Below are positions 27,707 through 37,115 of a stretch of 64,000 nucleotides of DNA, in pieces. The DNA comes from Hyphomicrobiales bacterium (lineage in GTDB: Bacteria; Pseudomonadota; Alphaproteobacteria; Rhizobiales; Beijerinckiaceae), in assembly GCA_019075905.1 (NCBI GenBank), contig JAGXAM010000003.1:62001-126000 (forward strand), written 5' to 3'. Position 1 is the first letter of the stretch, and each line of letters starts with the position of its first letter. Below the pieces are notes generated by a model that was not told where the DNA came from, made no database searches, and saw only the letters and a program-made list of their open reading frames with translations. Made by a program: the position numbers and the translations under genes.

Positions 27707-28339
27707 TCAGACATCAAAAAACACGGTCTCGTGGGCACCCTGCAGATGAATATCGAAGCGATAGACCGTCTTGCCGTCGCGGCTGCCGCGATGGCCCAGC
27801 AGGGTCTTGCGCCGCGCCGGCTGCTCGATCAGGTTCAGCACCGGATCAGCGGCATTGGCCTCCGATTCATCATCAAAATACATCCGCGTCGACAGCCCGA
27901 TATTGATGCCGCGCGACACCAGCCACAGGCTCACATGCGGCGCCATCGGCTTGGTGCCGCTGCGCCCGACCACGCTGCCAGGCTTGATCGTCTCGAATGT
28001 ATAAAGCCCGCTCGCAAAATCCGTGCCGGTGCGGCCCCAGCCGCGAAAGCCCGGGTCGATCGCCTTGCCCTGCTGGCGATCGGCCGGGTGGCGATATCGC
28101 CCCTCGGCATTGGCCTGCCACAATTCCAACAGCATGTCGCGGATCGGCGCGCCCGATCCGTCAAATACCATGCCCTCGATGGTGATGCGCTCGCCCTTGG
28201 TGTCGGGGCCGGCGATCTCATGGGAGAAATTATTGGCGAAAATATCAAACCCCGCCTGATGCGGCAGCAGGCCGATATGCACATAGGGCCCGGCCGTTTG
28301 CGAGGGCGTTTCTTCGAGCTTGTTGATCGAATGCTTCAT
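27707..28339 (-). CDS. pcaG: Protocatechuate 3,4-dioxygenase alpha subunit
   Basis: 210 residues. It begins with ETPSQTAGPYVHIGL, a hallmark of PcaG, and shares the intradiol fold with the beta subunit but lacks the iron tyrosines, as expected for the non-catalytic chain. With PcaH it forms the Fe(III) enzyme that opens protocatechuate to 3-carboxy-cis,cis-muconate. It begins 3 bases after pcaH. Confidence 0.96.
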   Translation of the reverse strand: MKHSINKLEETPSQTAGPYVHIGLLPHQAGFDIFANNFSHEIAGPDTKGERITIEGMVFDGSGAPIRDMLLELWQANAEGRYRHPADRQQGKAIDPGFRGWGRTGTDFASGLYTFETIKPGSVVGRSGTKPMAPHVSLWLVSRGINIGLSTRMYFDDESEANAADPVLNLIEQPARRKTLLGHRGSRDGKTVYRFDIHLQGAHETVFFDV

Positions 28340-28342
28340 CGC

Positions 28343-29071
28343 TCAATTCCCCTGCAACTTGTTTTCAAACATCGTCGCCCGCCGCCCGCGCAGCACGATG
28401 TCAAAACGATAGGCCACGCTGTCCAGCGGGATGCTGGCATTGAGATCGAGTTTGGCCACCAGCCGGTCGATCGCCGCAGGATCGGCAATGGTCTGGGCAA
28501 TGGCATCATGCCTGATCATCGGGTCACCCTCGAAATACATCTGGGTGATCAGCCTCTGGGCAAAGCCGGAGCCGAAGATCGAGAAATGCACATGCGCCGG
28601 GCGCCATGAGTTGATGTAATTGCGGAACGGATAGACGCCGGGCTTGACGGTGCGGAACCAGTAGCGCCCCTCGGCATCGGTCAAGGTGCGCCCGCAACCG
28701 CCGAAATTCGGATCGATCGGCGCAAAATAGCGGTCATTGACATGGCGATAACGCCCGCCTGCATTGGCCTGCCAGATTTCCACCAGCACCCCGGCCTGCG
28801 GGCGTGCATCCTCATCGAGCACCTGGCCATGGATGATGGTGCGCTCGCCCACCGGATCGCCGGTATGGGCATAATTCTTGATCAGGTCGTGATCGAGCGG
28901 CCCCAGCTCATCGGGCGTGAACACGGGCCCGGTGACCTCGGAGAGCGAATTTTGCAGCGACCAGAGCGGAATGCGCGGCGAGCGCAGCACGCTGGTCTTG
29001 TAGGTCGGCGTCAGCGCCGGGGGGTGGATGTCGCGGTTGCGTTGATAAAACTCACCATATTCATCGGCCAT
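28343..29071 (-). CDS. pcaH: Protocatechuate 3,4-dioxygenase beta subunit
   Basis: 242 residues, the iron-binding chain. The four Fe(III) ligands are present at Tyr108, Tyr147, His160 and His162 (GGRYRH, GVYPF, RPAHVHF), the same numbers as in the well-studied Pseudomonas enzyme. The N-terminal beta-specific domain (RDIHPPALTPTYKTSVLRSP) is complete. It follows the quiC-like gene after 20 bases and precedes pcaG, linking protocatechuate formation to its cleavage. Confidence 0.96.
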   Translation of the reverse strand: MADEYGEFYQRNRDIHPPALTPTYKTSVLRSPRIPLWSLQNSLSEVTGPVFTPDELGPLDHDLIKNYAHTGDPVGERTIIHGQVLDEDARPQAGVLVEIWQANAGGRYRHVNDRYFAPIDPNFGGCGRTLTDAEGRYWFRTVKPGVYPFRNYINSWRPAHVHFSIFGSGFAQRLITQMYFEGDPMIRHDAIAQTIADPAAIDRLVAKLDLNASIPLDSVAYRFDIVLRGRRATMFENKLQGN

Positions 29072-29091
29072 CTCGGAGGCTCCCTCTCAGC

Positions 29092-30984
29092 TCAAAACCG
29101 CGGCACAGTCGCCGGTGCCTGCAGGCGCGTCTGCGCTGCCAGCCTTATCGGCGCATTGGCCGCTCCAAAACCGCGATAGCTGCGGCGCTGGACAATCTCG
29201 AAGAAAAACCCGCCCTCGGCGAGGTTTTGCGTATAAATCTGGAAGAACTCTCCCGCGCCCTCGCGGTCATAGAGGATGTTGTTTTCGCGCAGACGGGCGA
29301 TTTCGTCATCGCTCAATCCGGTGCGTGCCTCAAGATCATCATAATAATTTTCGGGGATGGCCAGCACCGGCACGCCATTGCGGCGCAGGACCGCAGCGGT
29401 CGCAAAAATATCCTCGGTCGCCAGCGCTATATGCTGCACGCCCGAACCGAATACTTCGGACAGGAACCGCGATGACAGGGTCTGGCGGCTTTGTGATCCA
29501 TTAAGGACGATGCGCAGCGCGCCGTCGCCGGTCTCCACCACCTGGCTCTGCACGACACCGCCGGGATCAAGCACATCCTGAACCGGCGATTTCGACACAT
29601 CGAACAGGGAATTATAGAACAATAGCCAGGTCAGCATTTCCTCATATTGCATCGACTGCGAAATATGGTCGAAGCGCACGATTCCCGCCCCTGCCGCCCC
29701 GTCCTCACTGGCGACATTCCTGAAATCGACATCGAACCAGCGCGCCAGATGCGGCGAGGGATCAACAAAATAAATCAGGCTGCCGCCAACCCCGCGCACC
29801 GCCGGAATATCGATTTCGCCCGGCGCCACCTTCTGATGAAACGGCTGGTCCAGCAGACTGACCGCGCGCGCCAGGGTGCGTGGTGCATCGCTGACCTTCA
29901 GCGCCAGCGCGCAGACCGAGGCGCCATGGGTGATGTTGAAAGAATGGGCAAAGCCCTCTTTCTCGCGGTTGAGGATGAGGTTGACGCCGCCCTGCGTCCA
30001 GCGCTCCACCGCCTTGGAGCGATGCACCCCGCTTTTGTGAAAGCCAAGGCCTTTCAGCGCCGTCTCGAATTCCGCCGCATGGGCATCATCGAGCGTGAAT
30101 TCGACAAATTCCACGCCCTCGACCCGCGCCCGTGGCGGCATCGGCGCCCGCCCGGCGGCCGGTTTGCCGGAGGTCGCCGCCATTTCATCGAGCATGTAAA
30201 TCAGCGAGCGATGGCCATCGACCGCAACCGACCGGGTCGATCCGGCGCGGAAGCGGTCATTGAATATTTCCAGCGACACCGGCCCGTCATATCCGGTCGC
30301 CTGCAGCGCCACCATGAAATCATTGACCGGCAATTCACCCTGCCCCGGAAAGCAGCGATAATGGCGGCTCCAGGAGAGATAATCCATGTCGAGCCGCGGC
30401 GCATCGGCGATCTGCACCAGAAAGATGCGATCCTTGGGGATCGAGCGGATCGCGCGCAAATCCGTGCCGCGCGCCAGCACATGAAACGAGTCCAGAACGA
30501 GGCCCACCGCCGGGTGATCGGCCCGGCGCACCACTTCCCAGGCATCGCGATAATCATTGATATGGCGGCCCCAGGCCAGCGCCTCATAGGCGACCCGCAT
30601 GCCGCGTTGCGCCGCCCGCTCGCCCAGTTCGCGCAGGTCGGCCGCCAGCCGGTCAACCCCGCCCTCGCTTTCGGGCGACACATTCGAGCACACCATCAGG
30701 AGGTCGGTGCCAAGCTCGGCCATCATGTCGAATTTGCGATCCGCCCGGGCAAAGCCGCGCGAGCGCTGCGGCTCCGGCATGCCTTCAAAATCCCGGAACG
30801 GCTGCAAGGTTATGGTGGACAGGCCGAGCCGCTCGATGATGGCGCGCGCTTCGGCTGGCGATCCGTTGAAGGACAGAAGGTCGTTTTCGAAGATTTCGAC
30901 AAACTTGAATTGCGCGGCGGCAATCGCTTCAAGCTTCTCGCCCAGGGTGCCACTGAGACAGACCGTAGCAATCGCCGTTTGCAC
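29092..30984 (-). CDS. quiC: 3-dehydroshikimate dehydratase fused to HPPD-like domain (QuiC1/QsuB type)
   Basis: About 630 residues. The N-terminal half is a xylose-isomerase-like TIM barrel (ATVCLSGTLGEKLEAIAAA, FVEIFENDL, VGLVLDSFHVL, PVSLEIFND) that in QuiC1/QsuB dehydrates 3-dehydroshikimate to protocatechuate. From about residue 300 follows a two-repeat VOC domain like 4-hydroxyphenylpyruvate dioxygenase, with candidate iron ligands in RFDHISQS, GVQHIALATED and FFFEIVQR. The GTG at 30984 is favoured by GAGGGAG upstream and by matching family N-termini; an in-frame GTG at 31017 lacks such a site. First gene of the pca operon, supplying its substrate. Confidence 0.88.
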   Translation of the reverse strand: MQTAIATVCLSGTLGEKLEAIAAAQFKFVEIFENDLLSFNGSPAEARAIIERLGLSTITLQPFRDFEGMPEPQRSRGFARADRKFDMMAELGTDLLMVCSNVSPESEGGVDRLAADLRELGERAAQRGMRVAYEALAWGRHINDYRDAWEVVRRADHPAVGLVLDSFHVLARGTDLRAIRSIPKDRIFLVQIADAPRLDMDYLSWSRHYRCFPGQGELPVNDFMVALQATGYDGPVSLEIFNDRFRAGSTRSVAVDGHRSLIYMLDEMAATSGKPAAGRAPMPPRARVEGVEFVEFTLDDAHAAEFETALKGLGFHKSGVHRSKAVERWTQGGVNLILNREKEGFAHSFNITHGASVCALALKVSDAPRTLARAVSLLDQPFHQKVAPGEIDIPAVRGVGGSLIYFVDPSPHLARWFDVDFRNVASEDGAAGAGIVRFDHISQSMQYEEMLTWLLFYNSLFDVSKSPVQDVLDPGGVVQSQVVETGDGALRIVLNGSQSRQTLSSRFLSEVFGSGVQHIALATEDIFATAAVLRRNGVPVLAIPENYYDDLEARTGLSDDEIARLRENNILYDREGAGEFFQIYTQNLAEGGFFFEIVQRRSYRGFGAANAPIRLAAQTRLQAPATVPRF

Positions 30985-31177
30985 CTGCGCGCACTCCCTC
31001 TTGATCGCGCCATTCACGCGACAGGGCTACTTTGCCCGCAAGCGGCGTAAACTGCAATGCAGCCCCGGGGACGAGCAACGAACAAGCGCGCGCAGGCGGT
31101 CTCTCGTTGCAATTTGTGTCAACCAAGGGGCCGATGACCGGGTCCCGGTGCGCCCGGCGGCGAAGATAGAGCTAAAC

Positions 31178-31277
31178 ACCTGGGTTGCTTCGGAGCGATG
31201 CTCCTCGCAATGACGGATGGTGAAGAAGCACCATCAACAACCGTCATTGCGAGCGCCAGCGAAGCAACCCAGGGGGC
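31178..31277. repeat. Palindromic dispersed repeat, inverted pair (copy B)
   Basis: The roughly 375-base stretch between the prpE and quiC genes holds no gene but this repeat. The reverse unit at 31178-31217 (CCTGGGTTGCTTCGGAGCG...CGCAATGACGG) faces a forward unit at 31241-31277 (CCGTCATTGCGAGCG...GCAACCCAGGGGG). The linker CCATCAACAA and trailing GGCTGGTGAT match copy D, and a degraded relative of copy D's outer arm is seen at 31319-31338, so B and D descend from one composite element. Confidence 0.8.
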
Positions 31278-31360
31278 TGGTGATATCTCTGCAATCAACT
31301 CATGCAGGACAATCTATCTGCGAATGTGTGAACACACCCAATTGCACCCGTCTGTGACCC

Positions 31361-33262
31361 TCAAATGCCGCGCCCGCGCAGGGCCGTCTCGATCTCGCCG
31401 AGGATCGCCGGATCATCGATGGTCGCCGGCATGATCCAGGCATCGTGATCGGCGATTTTCTTGATGGTGGAGCGCAGGATCTTGCCGGAGCGGGTCTTGG
31501 GCAGGCGCTGGATGACGAAAGCCAGCTTGAACGACGCCACCGGGCCAATCTTCTCGCGCACCAGCGCCACCAGCTCGCGCTCCACCTGTTCGGCCAGCTT
31601 GTTAACGCCGAATTTCAGCACCACAAAGCCGCAGGGCTGCTCGCCCTTCAGCGCGTCCTTGATGCCGACCACCGCGCATTCGGCAACATCGGGATGGCTC
31701 GCCAGCACTTCTTCCATGCCGCCGGTCGACAGCCGGTGCCCGGCGACATTGATGATGTCGTCAGTGCGCCCCATGATGTAGACATAGCCGTCCGCGTCGA
31801 TGAAGCCGGCATCGGCGGTTTTGTAATAGCCGGGAAATTCGGAAAGATAGCTTTCCTTGAATCGCTCGTCGTTTTTCCAAAGCGTCGGCAGCGCCCCGGG
31901 CGGCAGTGGCATTTTCACGACGATCGAGCCCATGGCCCCGGCCTTGACCTCGTGCCCGGCTTCATCGACCGCCGCAATGGCATAGCCCGGCATCGGCACG
32001 CTCGGCGAGCCGTGCTTGATCGGCAGCAGGCCGAGGCCGATGGGATTGCCCACCATCGGCCAGCCGGTTTCGGTCTGCCACCAATGGTCGATCACCGGCA
32101 CTTTCAGCGATTGCTCGGCCCAGACCAGCGTATCAGGATCGGCGCGCTCACCGGCGAGAAACAGCGCCCGGAACTGCGACAGATCGTAGTTCGGCAGCAA
32201 TTTCGCCGCCGGGTCTTCCTTGCGTATGGCGCGGAACGCGGTCGGCGCCGTGAACAGGGTGACGACCTTGTGCTGCTCGATCACCCGCCAATAGGCGCCG
32301 GCATCCGGAGTGCCCACCGGCTTGCCTTCATAGAGCACCGCGGTCGCGCCATGAATCAATGGGCCGTAGACAATGTAGGAATGGCCGACCACCCAGCCGA
32401 CATCCGACGCCGCCCAGAACACCTCACCCGGGGCAATGCCGAAATGATTGGCCATCGACCAGCGCAAGGCCACCATATGCCCGCCATGATCGCGCACCAC
32501 ACCCTTCGGCACACCTGTGGTGCCGGATGTGTAGAGGATATAGAGCGGATCGGTGGCAGCCACCGTCACACAGGGAGCAAAGGCCCCGCGCGCTTTGGCC
32601 GCGGCCAGGCTTTCGGCCCAGTCATGATCGCGCCCGGCCACCATGCTGGCGGTGCCCTGCGGGCGCTGCAGGACGAGGCAGGCCTCCGGCTTGTATCTGG
32701 CGATCTCGATCGCCTCGTCGAGCAGCGGCTTGTAGGCAATGACCCGGGTGGTCTCGATGCCGCATGATGCGGCCATCACCAGCTTGGGCTGGCAATCATC
32801 GATGCGGGTGGCGAGCTCCTTGGGAGCAAAGCCGCCGAAGACCACCGAATGAATCGCCCCGAGCCTTGCGCAGGCCAGCATGGCAAAGGCCGCTTCCGGC
32901 ACCATCGGCATGTAGATGATCACCCGGTCGCCCTTGCCTATGCCGAGATCGGCGATAACCGCCGCCAGCCGCGCCACTTCATCGCGCATCTGGCTATAGG
33001 TGAAGACCTGCACGCAATTGGTCACCGGCGAATCATAGATCAGCGCCGGCTGCTCGCCGCGCCCGCCATCGGCATGGCGATCCAGCGCATTAAAGCAGGT
33101 GTTGCAGGTGGCATCGGGAAACCAGCGGCCATAGACGCCAAGGTCAGGATCGAAAATCACCTCCGGCGGCTTCACCCAGTCAATGCCTTCCGCCGCCTGG
33201 CGCCAGAAACCTTCAGGATCGTTTTTCCAGCCTGCATAGACCTCGTGATAGCGCGTCGTCAT
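31361..33262 (-). CDS. prpE: Propionyl-CoA synthetase (acyl-CoA synthetase, PrpE family)
   Basis: 633 residues, ANL superfamily adenylate-forming ligase. Motifs include LYTSGTTGVPKGVVRDHGGH (P-loop), WWQTETGWPMVGNPIGLG and the C-terminal acetylatable lysine region LPKTRSGKILR. The N-terminus YHEVYAGWKNDPEGFW and the YGRWFPDATCNTCFNALDRH segment are typical of PrpE rather than Acs. It activates propionate, and possibly acetate, with CoA and ATP. Monocistronic; a perfect minus-strand TATAAT lies at 33299-33294, about 32 bases upstream of the ATG, but no convincing -35 is seen. Confidence 0.88.
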   Translation of the reverse strand: MTTRYHEVYAGWKNDPEGFWRQAAEGIDWVKPPEVIFDPDLGVYGRWFPDATCNTCFNALDRHADGGRGEQPALIYDSPVTNCVQVFTYSQMRDEVARLAAVIADLGIGKGDRVIIYMPMVPEAAFAMLACARLGAIHSVVFGGFAPKELATRIDDCQPKLVMAASCGIETTRVIAYKPLLDEAIEIARYKPEACLVLQRPQGTASMVAGRDHDWAESLAAAKARGAFAPCVTVAATDPLYILYTSGTTGVPKGVVRDHGGHMVALRWSMANHFGIAPGEVFWAASDVGWVVGHSYIVYGPLIHGATAVLYEGKPVGTPDAGAYWRVIEQHKVVTLFTAPTAFRAIRKEDPAAKLLPNYDLSQFRALFLAGERADPDTLVWAEQSLKVPVIDHWWQTETGWPMVGNPIGLGLLPIKHGSPSVPMPGYAIAAVDEAGHEVKAGAMGSIVVKMPLPPGALPTLWKNDERFKESYLSEFPGYYKTADAGFIDADGYVYIMGRTDDIINVAGHRLSTGGMEEVLASHPDVAECAVVGIKDALKGEQPCGFVVLKFGVNKLAEQVERELVALVREKIGPVASFKLAFVIQRLPKTRSGKILRSTIKKIADHDAWIMPATIDDPAILGEIETALRGRGI

Positions 33263-33340
33263 GTCCTGCCCCGTTCCCTGGACTGTTGATGTAATTATAT
33301 GACGTCTTAAACCAAGGCGGGCATTTTTGCCTGTTGGCTT

Positions 33341-34279
33341 TTAGGCTGAAGCAGCGGCAAAACCGGCGGCATCGGCCGCGGTTGTGGCGGCCTGCAGCGC
33401 CGCCTGCGGCGTCATCGGCGCAAAGTCCGGCAATTGATGACGCGCGAATGTATGCTGGCGGCGGGCATAGGCGCGGGTGTCATCCTTGGCGCGGGTCACG
33501 GCCTCCTCGCGCGACAGGCGGCCATCGAGCCAGGCGATCAGATGCGGCACGCCATGCGCCCGCATCACCGGCAGCAGCGGATCCAGCCCCCGCGCCTTCA
33601 GCGCCGCGACCTCGTCAGTCGCATGGTCCTGCATCATCGCCTCGAAGCGCTGGTTGATGATCTCGCGCAGCGCCGTCCGGTCCGGGGTCAGGAACAGGCC
33701 GCGCCATGTGCCGGGCGCCAGCAAGGGTGTCGAGCGCTCGGCCTGGAAGCTAGCCAGCGAGCGCCCGCTGGCCGCAAACACTTCCAGCGCCCGAAGGATG
33801 CGCTGCGGATCACTCGGCCGCAGCCTTGCCGCCATCAGCGGATCAACTGCGCGCAGGCGCGCATGCAGCTCCGGTGCCGCCACCCCCTCTGCCGCCCGCC
33901 GCACCGTTTCGCGCACCGCTTCCGGCACCGCCGGCATCGGCGACAGGCCGCGCGTCAGCGCCTTGAAATAAAGCCCGGTGCCGCCCACGACAATCGCCAG
34001 CTGCCCGCTTGCCCTTGCGGCATCGAGCGCCGCCCTGGCATCGGCCAGCCACTGGCCGACCGAATAATTCACCGCGCCATCGACATGGCCATAGAGCCGG
34101 TGCGGCGCCAAAGCCTCATCACCGGGCGAAGGGCGCGCTGACAAAACCCGCAAATCACGATAAACCTGCATCGAATCGGCATTGATCACCACGCCGTCAA
34201 GACGGCGTGCCAGCGCCAGGGCGATGGCGGACTTGCCCGATGCCGTCGGGCCAGCGATGAGCAGGGCCAAATGTGTCAC
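33341..34279 (-). CDS. miaA: tRNA dimethylallyltransferase
   Basis: 312 residues. P-loop GPTASGKSAIALALAR, NADSMQVYRDL and RRQHTFARHQL near the C-terminus identify MiaA, which adds a dimethylallyl group to A37 of tRNAs reading UNN codons. The GTG at 34279 has GGAGG almost touching it; a TTG at 34270 would be better spaced from that site, so the first three residues are uncertain. Divergent from serB with about 20 bases between, a frequent alphaproteobacterial pair. Confidence 0.94.
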   Translation of the reverse strand: MTHLALLIAGPTASGKSAIALALARRLDGVVINADSMQVYRDLRVLSARPSPGDEALAPHRLYGHVDGAVNYSVGQWLADARAALDAARASGQLAIVVGGTGLYFKALTRGLSPMPAVPEAVRETVRRAAEGVAAPELHARLRAVDPLMAARLRPSDPQRILRALEVFAASGRSLASFQAERSTPLLAPGTWRGLFLTPDRTALREIINQRFEAMMQDHATDEVAALKARGLDPLLPVMRAHGVPHLIAWLDGRLSREEAVTRAKDDTRAYARRQHTFARHQLPDFAPMTPQAALQAATTAADAAGFAAASA

Positions 34280-34299
34280 GCCTCCGGGATAGAACCTTC

Positions 34300-35202
34300 A
34301 TGCACTTTACCGCAACCCTGATCTGTCACCCGCAAGCCGTGGCAGGCTTTGCCGCCGAGGCGGAAGCCTTGGCCGCTCATCTGCCGCAGGCAAGGCTGCG
34401 CTGGCTGGCGCCGGATCGTGTCGCCGATATCACCTTTGCCGCCGGATCGCTCGAAGAGGCGCAAGCCCTGGCAGGGCCGCTTTCCGGGCAAGGCGCCCCT
34501 GCCCGCGCGGTTGATGTCATCATCCAGCCCGAGGATGCTTTTCGCCGCAAGCGCTTGCTGCTGGCCGACATGGATTCCACCATGATCGGGCAGGAATGTA
34601 TCGACGAGCTGGCCGATTTCGCCGGGGTCAAGGCCAAGGTCGCCGGCATTACCGAGCGGGCCATGCGCGGCGAAATCGCCTTCGAGCCGGCCCTGCGCGA
34701 GCGGGTCGCCCTGCTGCAGGGCATGGCGACCGGCATCGTTGACCAGGTCATTGCCGAGCGCATTGTCGTCACCCCGGGTGCCAAAACCCTGATCGCCACC
34801 ATGAAAGCCCATGGCGCCTTCACCGCGCTGATCTCCGGCGGCTTTGATGTTTTCACCAGCCGGATTGCTGCCAAAATCGGCTTTGACCTCAACCGCGCCA
34901 ACCGGCTGCTGGAATCGGGCGGACGCTTCACCGGCGCCGTCGCCGAGCCCATTCTCGGGCGTGCCGCCAAAAGCGCCGCGCTGCAGGAACTCGCCGCCGC
35001 CCGCAACCTCGACCTGCGCGCCACCATGGCCGTGGGTGATGGCGCCAATGATCTCGACATGATCCGGCAAAGCGGCCTCGGCGTCGCCTATCACGCCAAG
35101 CCGCAAGTCGCCGCCGCAGCCCACGCCAGCATCCAGCACAACGACCTGACCGCCCTGCTCTACGCGCAAGGGTTTAGGGAAGGCGAGTTCGTGGCAGTTT
35201 GA
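34300..35202 (+). CDS. serB: Phosphoserine phosphatase
   Basis: 300 residues, HAD superfamily. Motif I DMDSTMIGQECIDELADFAG supplies the nucleophilic Asp; motif II SGGFDVF and motif IV VGDGANDLDMIRQ follow. An N-terminal ACT-like region (about 1-80) is present, as in other alphaproteobacterial SerB. It performs the last step of serine synthesis. The ATG at 34300 is preferred to an upstream in-frame start that overlaps miaA. Confidence 0.95.
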   Translation: MHFTATLICHPQAVAGFAAEAEALAAHLPQARLRWLAPDRVADITFAAGSLEEAQALAGPLSGQGAPARAVDVIIQPEDAFRRKRLLLADMDSTMIGQECIDELADFAGVKAKVAGITERAMRGEIAFEPALRERVALLQGMATGIVDQVIAERIVVTPGAKTLIATMKAHGAFTALISGGFDVFTSRIAAKIGFDLNRANRLLESGGRFTGAVAEPILGRAAKSAALQELAAARNLDLRATMAVGDGANDLDMIRQSGLGVAYHAKPQVAAAAHASIQHNDLTALLYAQGFREGEFVAV

Positions 35203-35213
35203 CCACCACCACT

Positions 35214-35504
35214 CCTCATTGCGAGCGAAGCGAAGCAACCCACCACCCCCGTCATTGCGAGGAGCGCAGCGACGAAGCAACCCAGGGGGCTCGGGAAACC
35301 TTCAAAGCCCCGCCATACGATAAACCTCGCAAGCGCTCACAAAACCCCTGGGTTGCTTCGCTTACGCTCGCAATGACGGCGATGGGGGCATTATCTCCCG
35401 TCATTGCGAGGAGTGCAGCGACGAAGCAACCCAGGGGGCTCGGGGAACACAGCGGGGAGGATTGCGCAAAACCCCTGGGTTGCTTCGCTTGCGCTGGCAA
35501 TGAC
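35214..35504. repeat. Cluster of five palindromic repeat units (copy C)
   Basis: Five units of the dispersed family fill the gap between serB and the coq10-like gene: forward at 35214-35242, 35249-35290 and 35398-35439; reverse at 35344-35379 and 35471-35504. Forward units two and three share GAGG-GCAGCGACGAAGCAAC and the tail GGGGGCTCGGG, so one looks like a recent duplicate. Beyond the cluster are small inverted repeats GTCAC-N5-GTGAC (35529-35543) and GGTGA-N4-TCACC (35551-35564). No gene is seen in 35203-35580. Confidence 0.85.
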
Positions 35505-35580
35505 GCAGAAGGGCTCGCAATCTCTGCCGTCACCGAAAGTGACGATCAAAGGTGATTCATCACCGCTCTATGAAACGCCC

Positions 35581-36045
35581 CTAACCGCGCCCGTAAATCA
35601 CGTCGGCCCTTGCCTCGAAGGCGCTGGCGAATTTGCGGAAGGCGGTGTCGAACATCGAGCCCATCAGCATGGCGAGGGTGCGGCTCTTGAATTCATAGGT
35701 GATGAAAAAACCGACATCGGTCGCCGGCCTGTCGGGTGCCCCGGCATCAACGAAGGTCCAGCGGTTCTGCATCGCCGAAAACGGACCATCGACATATTCC
35801 ACCAGAATCTCGCGGCGCACCCGGTCCAGGGTCACCCGGCTGGTGAAGGTCTCGCGGATCGCCTTGTAGCCGACCGTCATGTCGGCGATGACGATATCGC
35901 GGCCGTCCTCCAGCGTGCGCCGGGTCTTGACGCGCAAATTCTGGCACAAGGGCACGAATTGCGGATAGGCCTCGACATTGGCGACCAGCGCGAACATGTC
36001 ATCGGGCCGGTGGCCGACGCGGCGGTTGGTCTGGAACTGCGGCAT
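35581..36045 (-). CDS. Coq10/RatA-like START-domain protein (ubiquinone-binding type)
   Basis: 154 residues, polyketide cyclase/START-like fold (FALVANVEAYPQFVPLCQNLRV, YVDGPFSAMQNRWTFVD, ITYEFKSRTL). Coq10 proteins bind ubiquinone and aid respiration. Bacterial members are often labelled RatA toxin after the E. coli protein, but the lipA neighbourhood in alphaproteobacteria favours the Coq10-type role. The start codon overlaps the lipA stop as TGATG, so translation is coupled. Confidence 0.85.
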   Translation of the reverse strand: MPQFQTNRRVGHRPDDMFALVANVEAYPQFVPLCQNLRVKTRRTLEDGRDIVIADMTVGYKAIRETFTSRVTLDRVRREILVEYVDGPFSAMQNRWTFVDAGAPDRPATDVGFFITYEFKSRTLAMLMGSMFDTAFRKFASAFEARADVIYGRG

Positions 36046-37004
36046 CAACCACCTGCCCGTCTGGCCTTGAGGCGCGCAAAATCCGCCCCGGCGTGATGCG
36101 ACGAACGTGTCAGCGGCGAGGCTGAAACCATGCTGAAGCCGCGTGCCAGCGCAAGCGCCTCATAGGCCTTGAAGGCCGCAGGCTCGATGAACTCGATCAC
36201 CGGATGATGCTGGCGGGTCGGCTGCAAATATTGCCCGAGCGTCAGAAAATCGACATCGGCGACGCGCAGGTCATCCATCACCTGCATGATCTCGGCCCTC
36301 GTCTCGCCAAGCCCGAGCATCAGCCCGGATTTGGTGAAGATTCGCGCATCCTTCTCCTTCACCTGCTGCAGCAGGCGCAGCGAGTGGAAATAGCGCGCAC
36401 CGGGCCGCACCGAGGGATATTTGCCCGGCACGGTTTCGAGATTATGGTTGAACACATCCGGGCGCGCCGCGATCACCACATCGAGTGCCCCCGGCTTGCG
36501 CAGAAAATCCGGCGTCAGGATCTCGATCGTCGTTTGTGGCGTCGCCGCGCGCAGCGCCGCGATCACCCGGGCAAAATGCTGCGCCCCGCCATCGTCAAGA
36601 TCATCGCGGTCAACCGAGGTGATCACCACATGCGCGAGGCCGAGCGCGGCCACGCCCTCGGCGATGCGCTGCGGCTCATCGGGATCGAGCGCCTTCGGCA
36701 GGCCGGTCGCGACATTGCAAAAGGCGCAGGCTCGCGTGCAAATGTCGCCCATGATCATGAACGAGGCGTGCTTTTCCTCCCAGCATGAGCCCATATTGGG
36801 ACATCCGGCCTCTTCGCAAACTGTCACAAGCCCATGTTCGCGCACGATTTTTCGGGTGGTGTGAAAGGCATCGGAGCCCGGTGCCCGCACCCTGATCCAT
36901 TCCGGCTTGCGCAGCAGCGGGCTTTGCGGCCGGTTCTGCTTTTCGGGATGGCGCGGCGCCGTGCTGCCGGACTGGCGATGATCAATATCGAGGGTGACGC
37001 TCAT
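36045..37004 (-). CDS. lipA: Lipoyl synthase
   Basis: 319 residues, radical SAM enzyme that inserts two sulfurs into octanoyl groups on E2 and GcvH proteins. Both iron-sulfur motifs are present: the auxiliary-cluster cysteines in [12 protein letters not shown] and the radical [11 protein letters not shown]. The C-terminal RSSHHAGAD serine that ligates the auxiliary cluster is intact. Downstream is the coq10-like gene, overlapping by one base. Confidence 0.97.
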   Translation of the reverse strand: MSVTLDIDHRQSGSTAPRHPEKQNRPQSPLLRKPEWIRVRAPGSDAFHTTRKIVREHGLVTVCEEAGCPNMGSCWEEKHASFMIMGDICTRACAFCNVATGLPKALDPDEPQRIAEGVAALGLAHVVITSVDRDDLDDGGAQHFARVIAALRAATPQTTIEILTPDFLRKPGALDVVIAARPDVFNHNLETVPGKYPSVRPGARYFHSLRLLQQVKEKDARIFTKSGLMLGLGETRAEIMQVMDDLRVADVDFLTLGQYLQPTRQHHPVIEFIEPAAFKAYEALALARGFSMVSASPLTRSSHHAGADFARLKARRAGG

Positions 37005-37115
37005 GGCAGGCCTTTATGACGGCGCGCCCGGGCGAGGGTGACACCAAACGCTGATGTAAGCAAAAGGCTCGGGTTTTTCAATTGCCATATCGGCGCCTCC
37101 GGCGCGGCGGGCGCG

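Noticed and set aside
35214-35504. CRISPR array
   Set aside because: Five related units looked array-like, but orientation alternates and spacing varies from 6 to 53 bases, with no cas genes.
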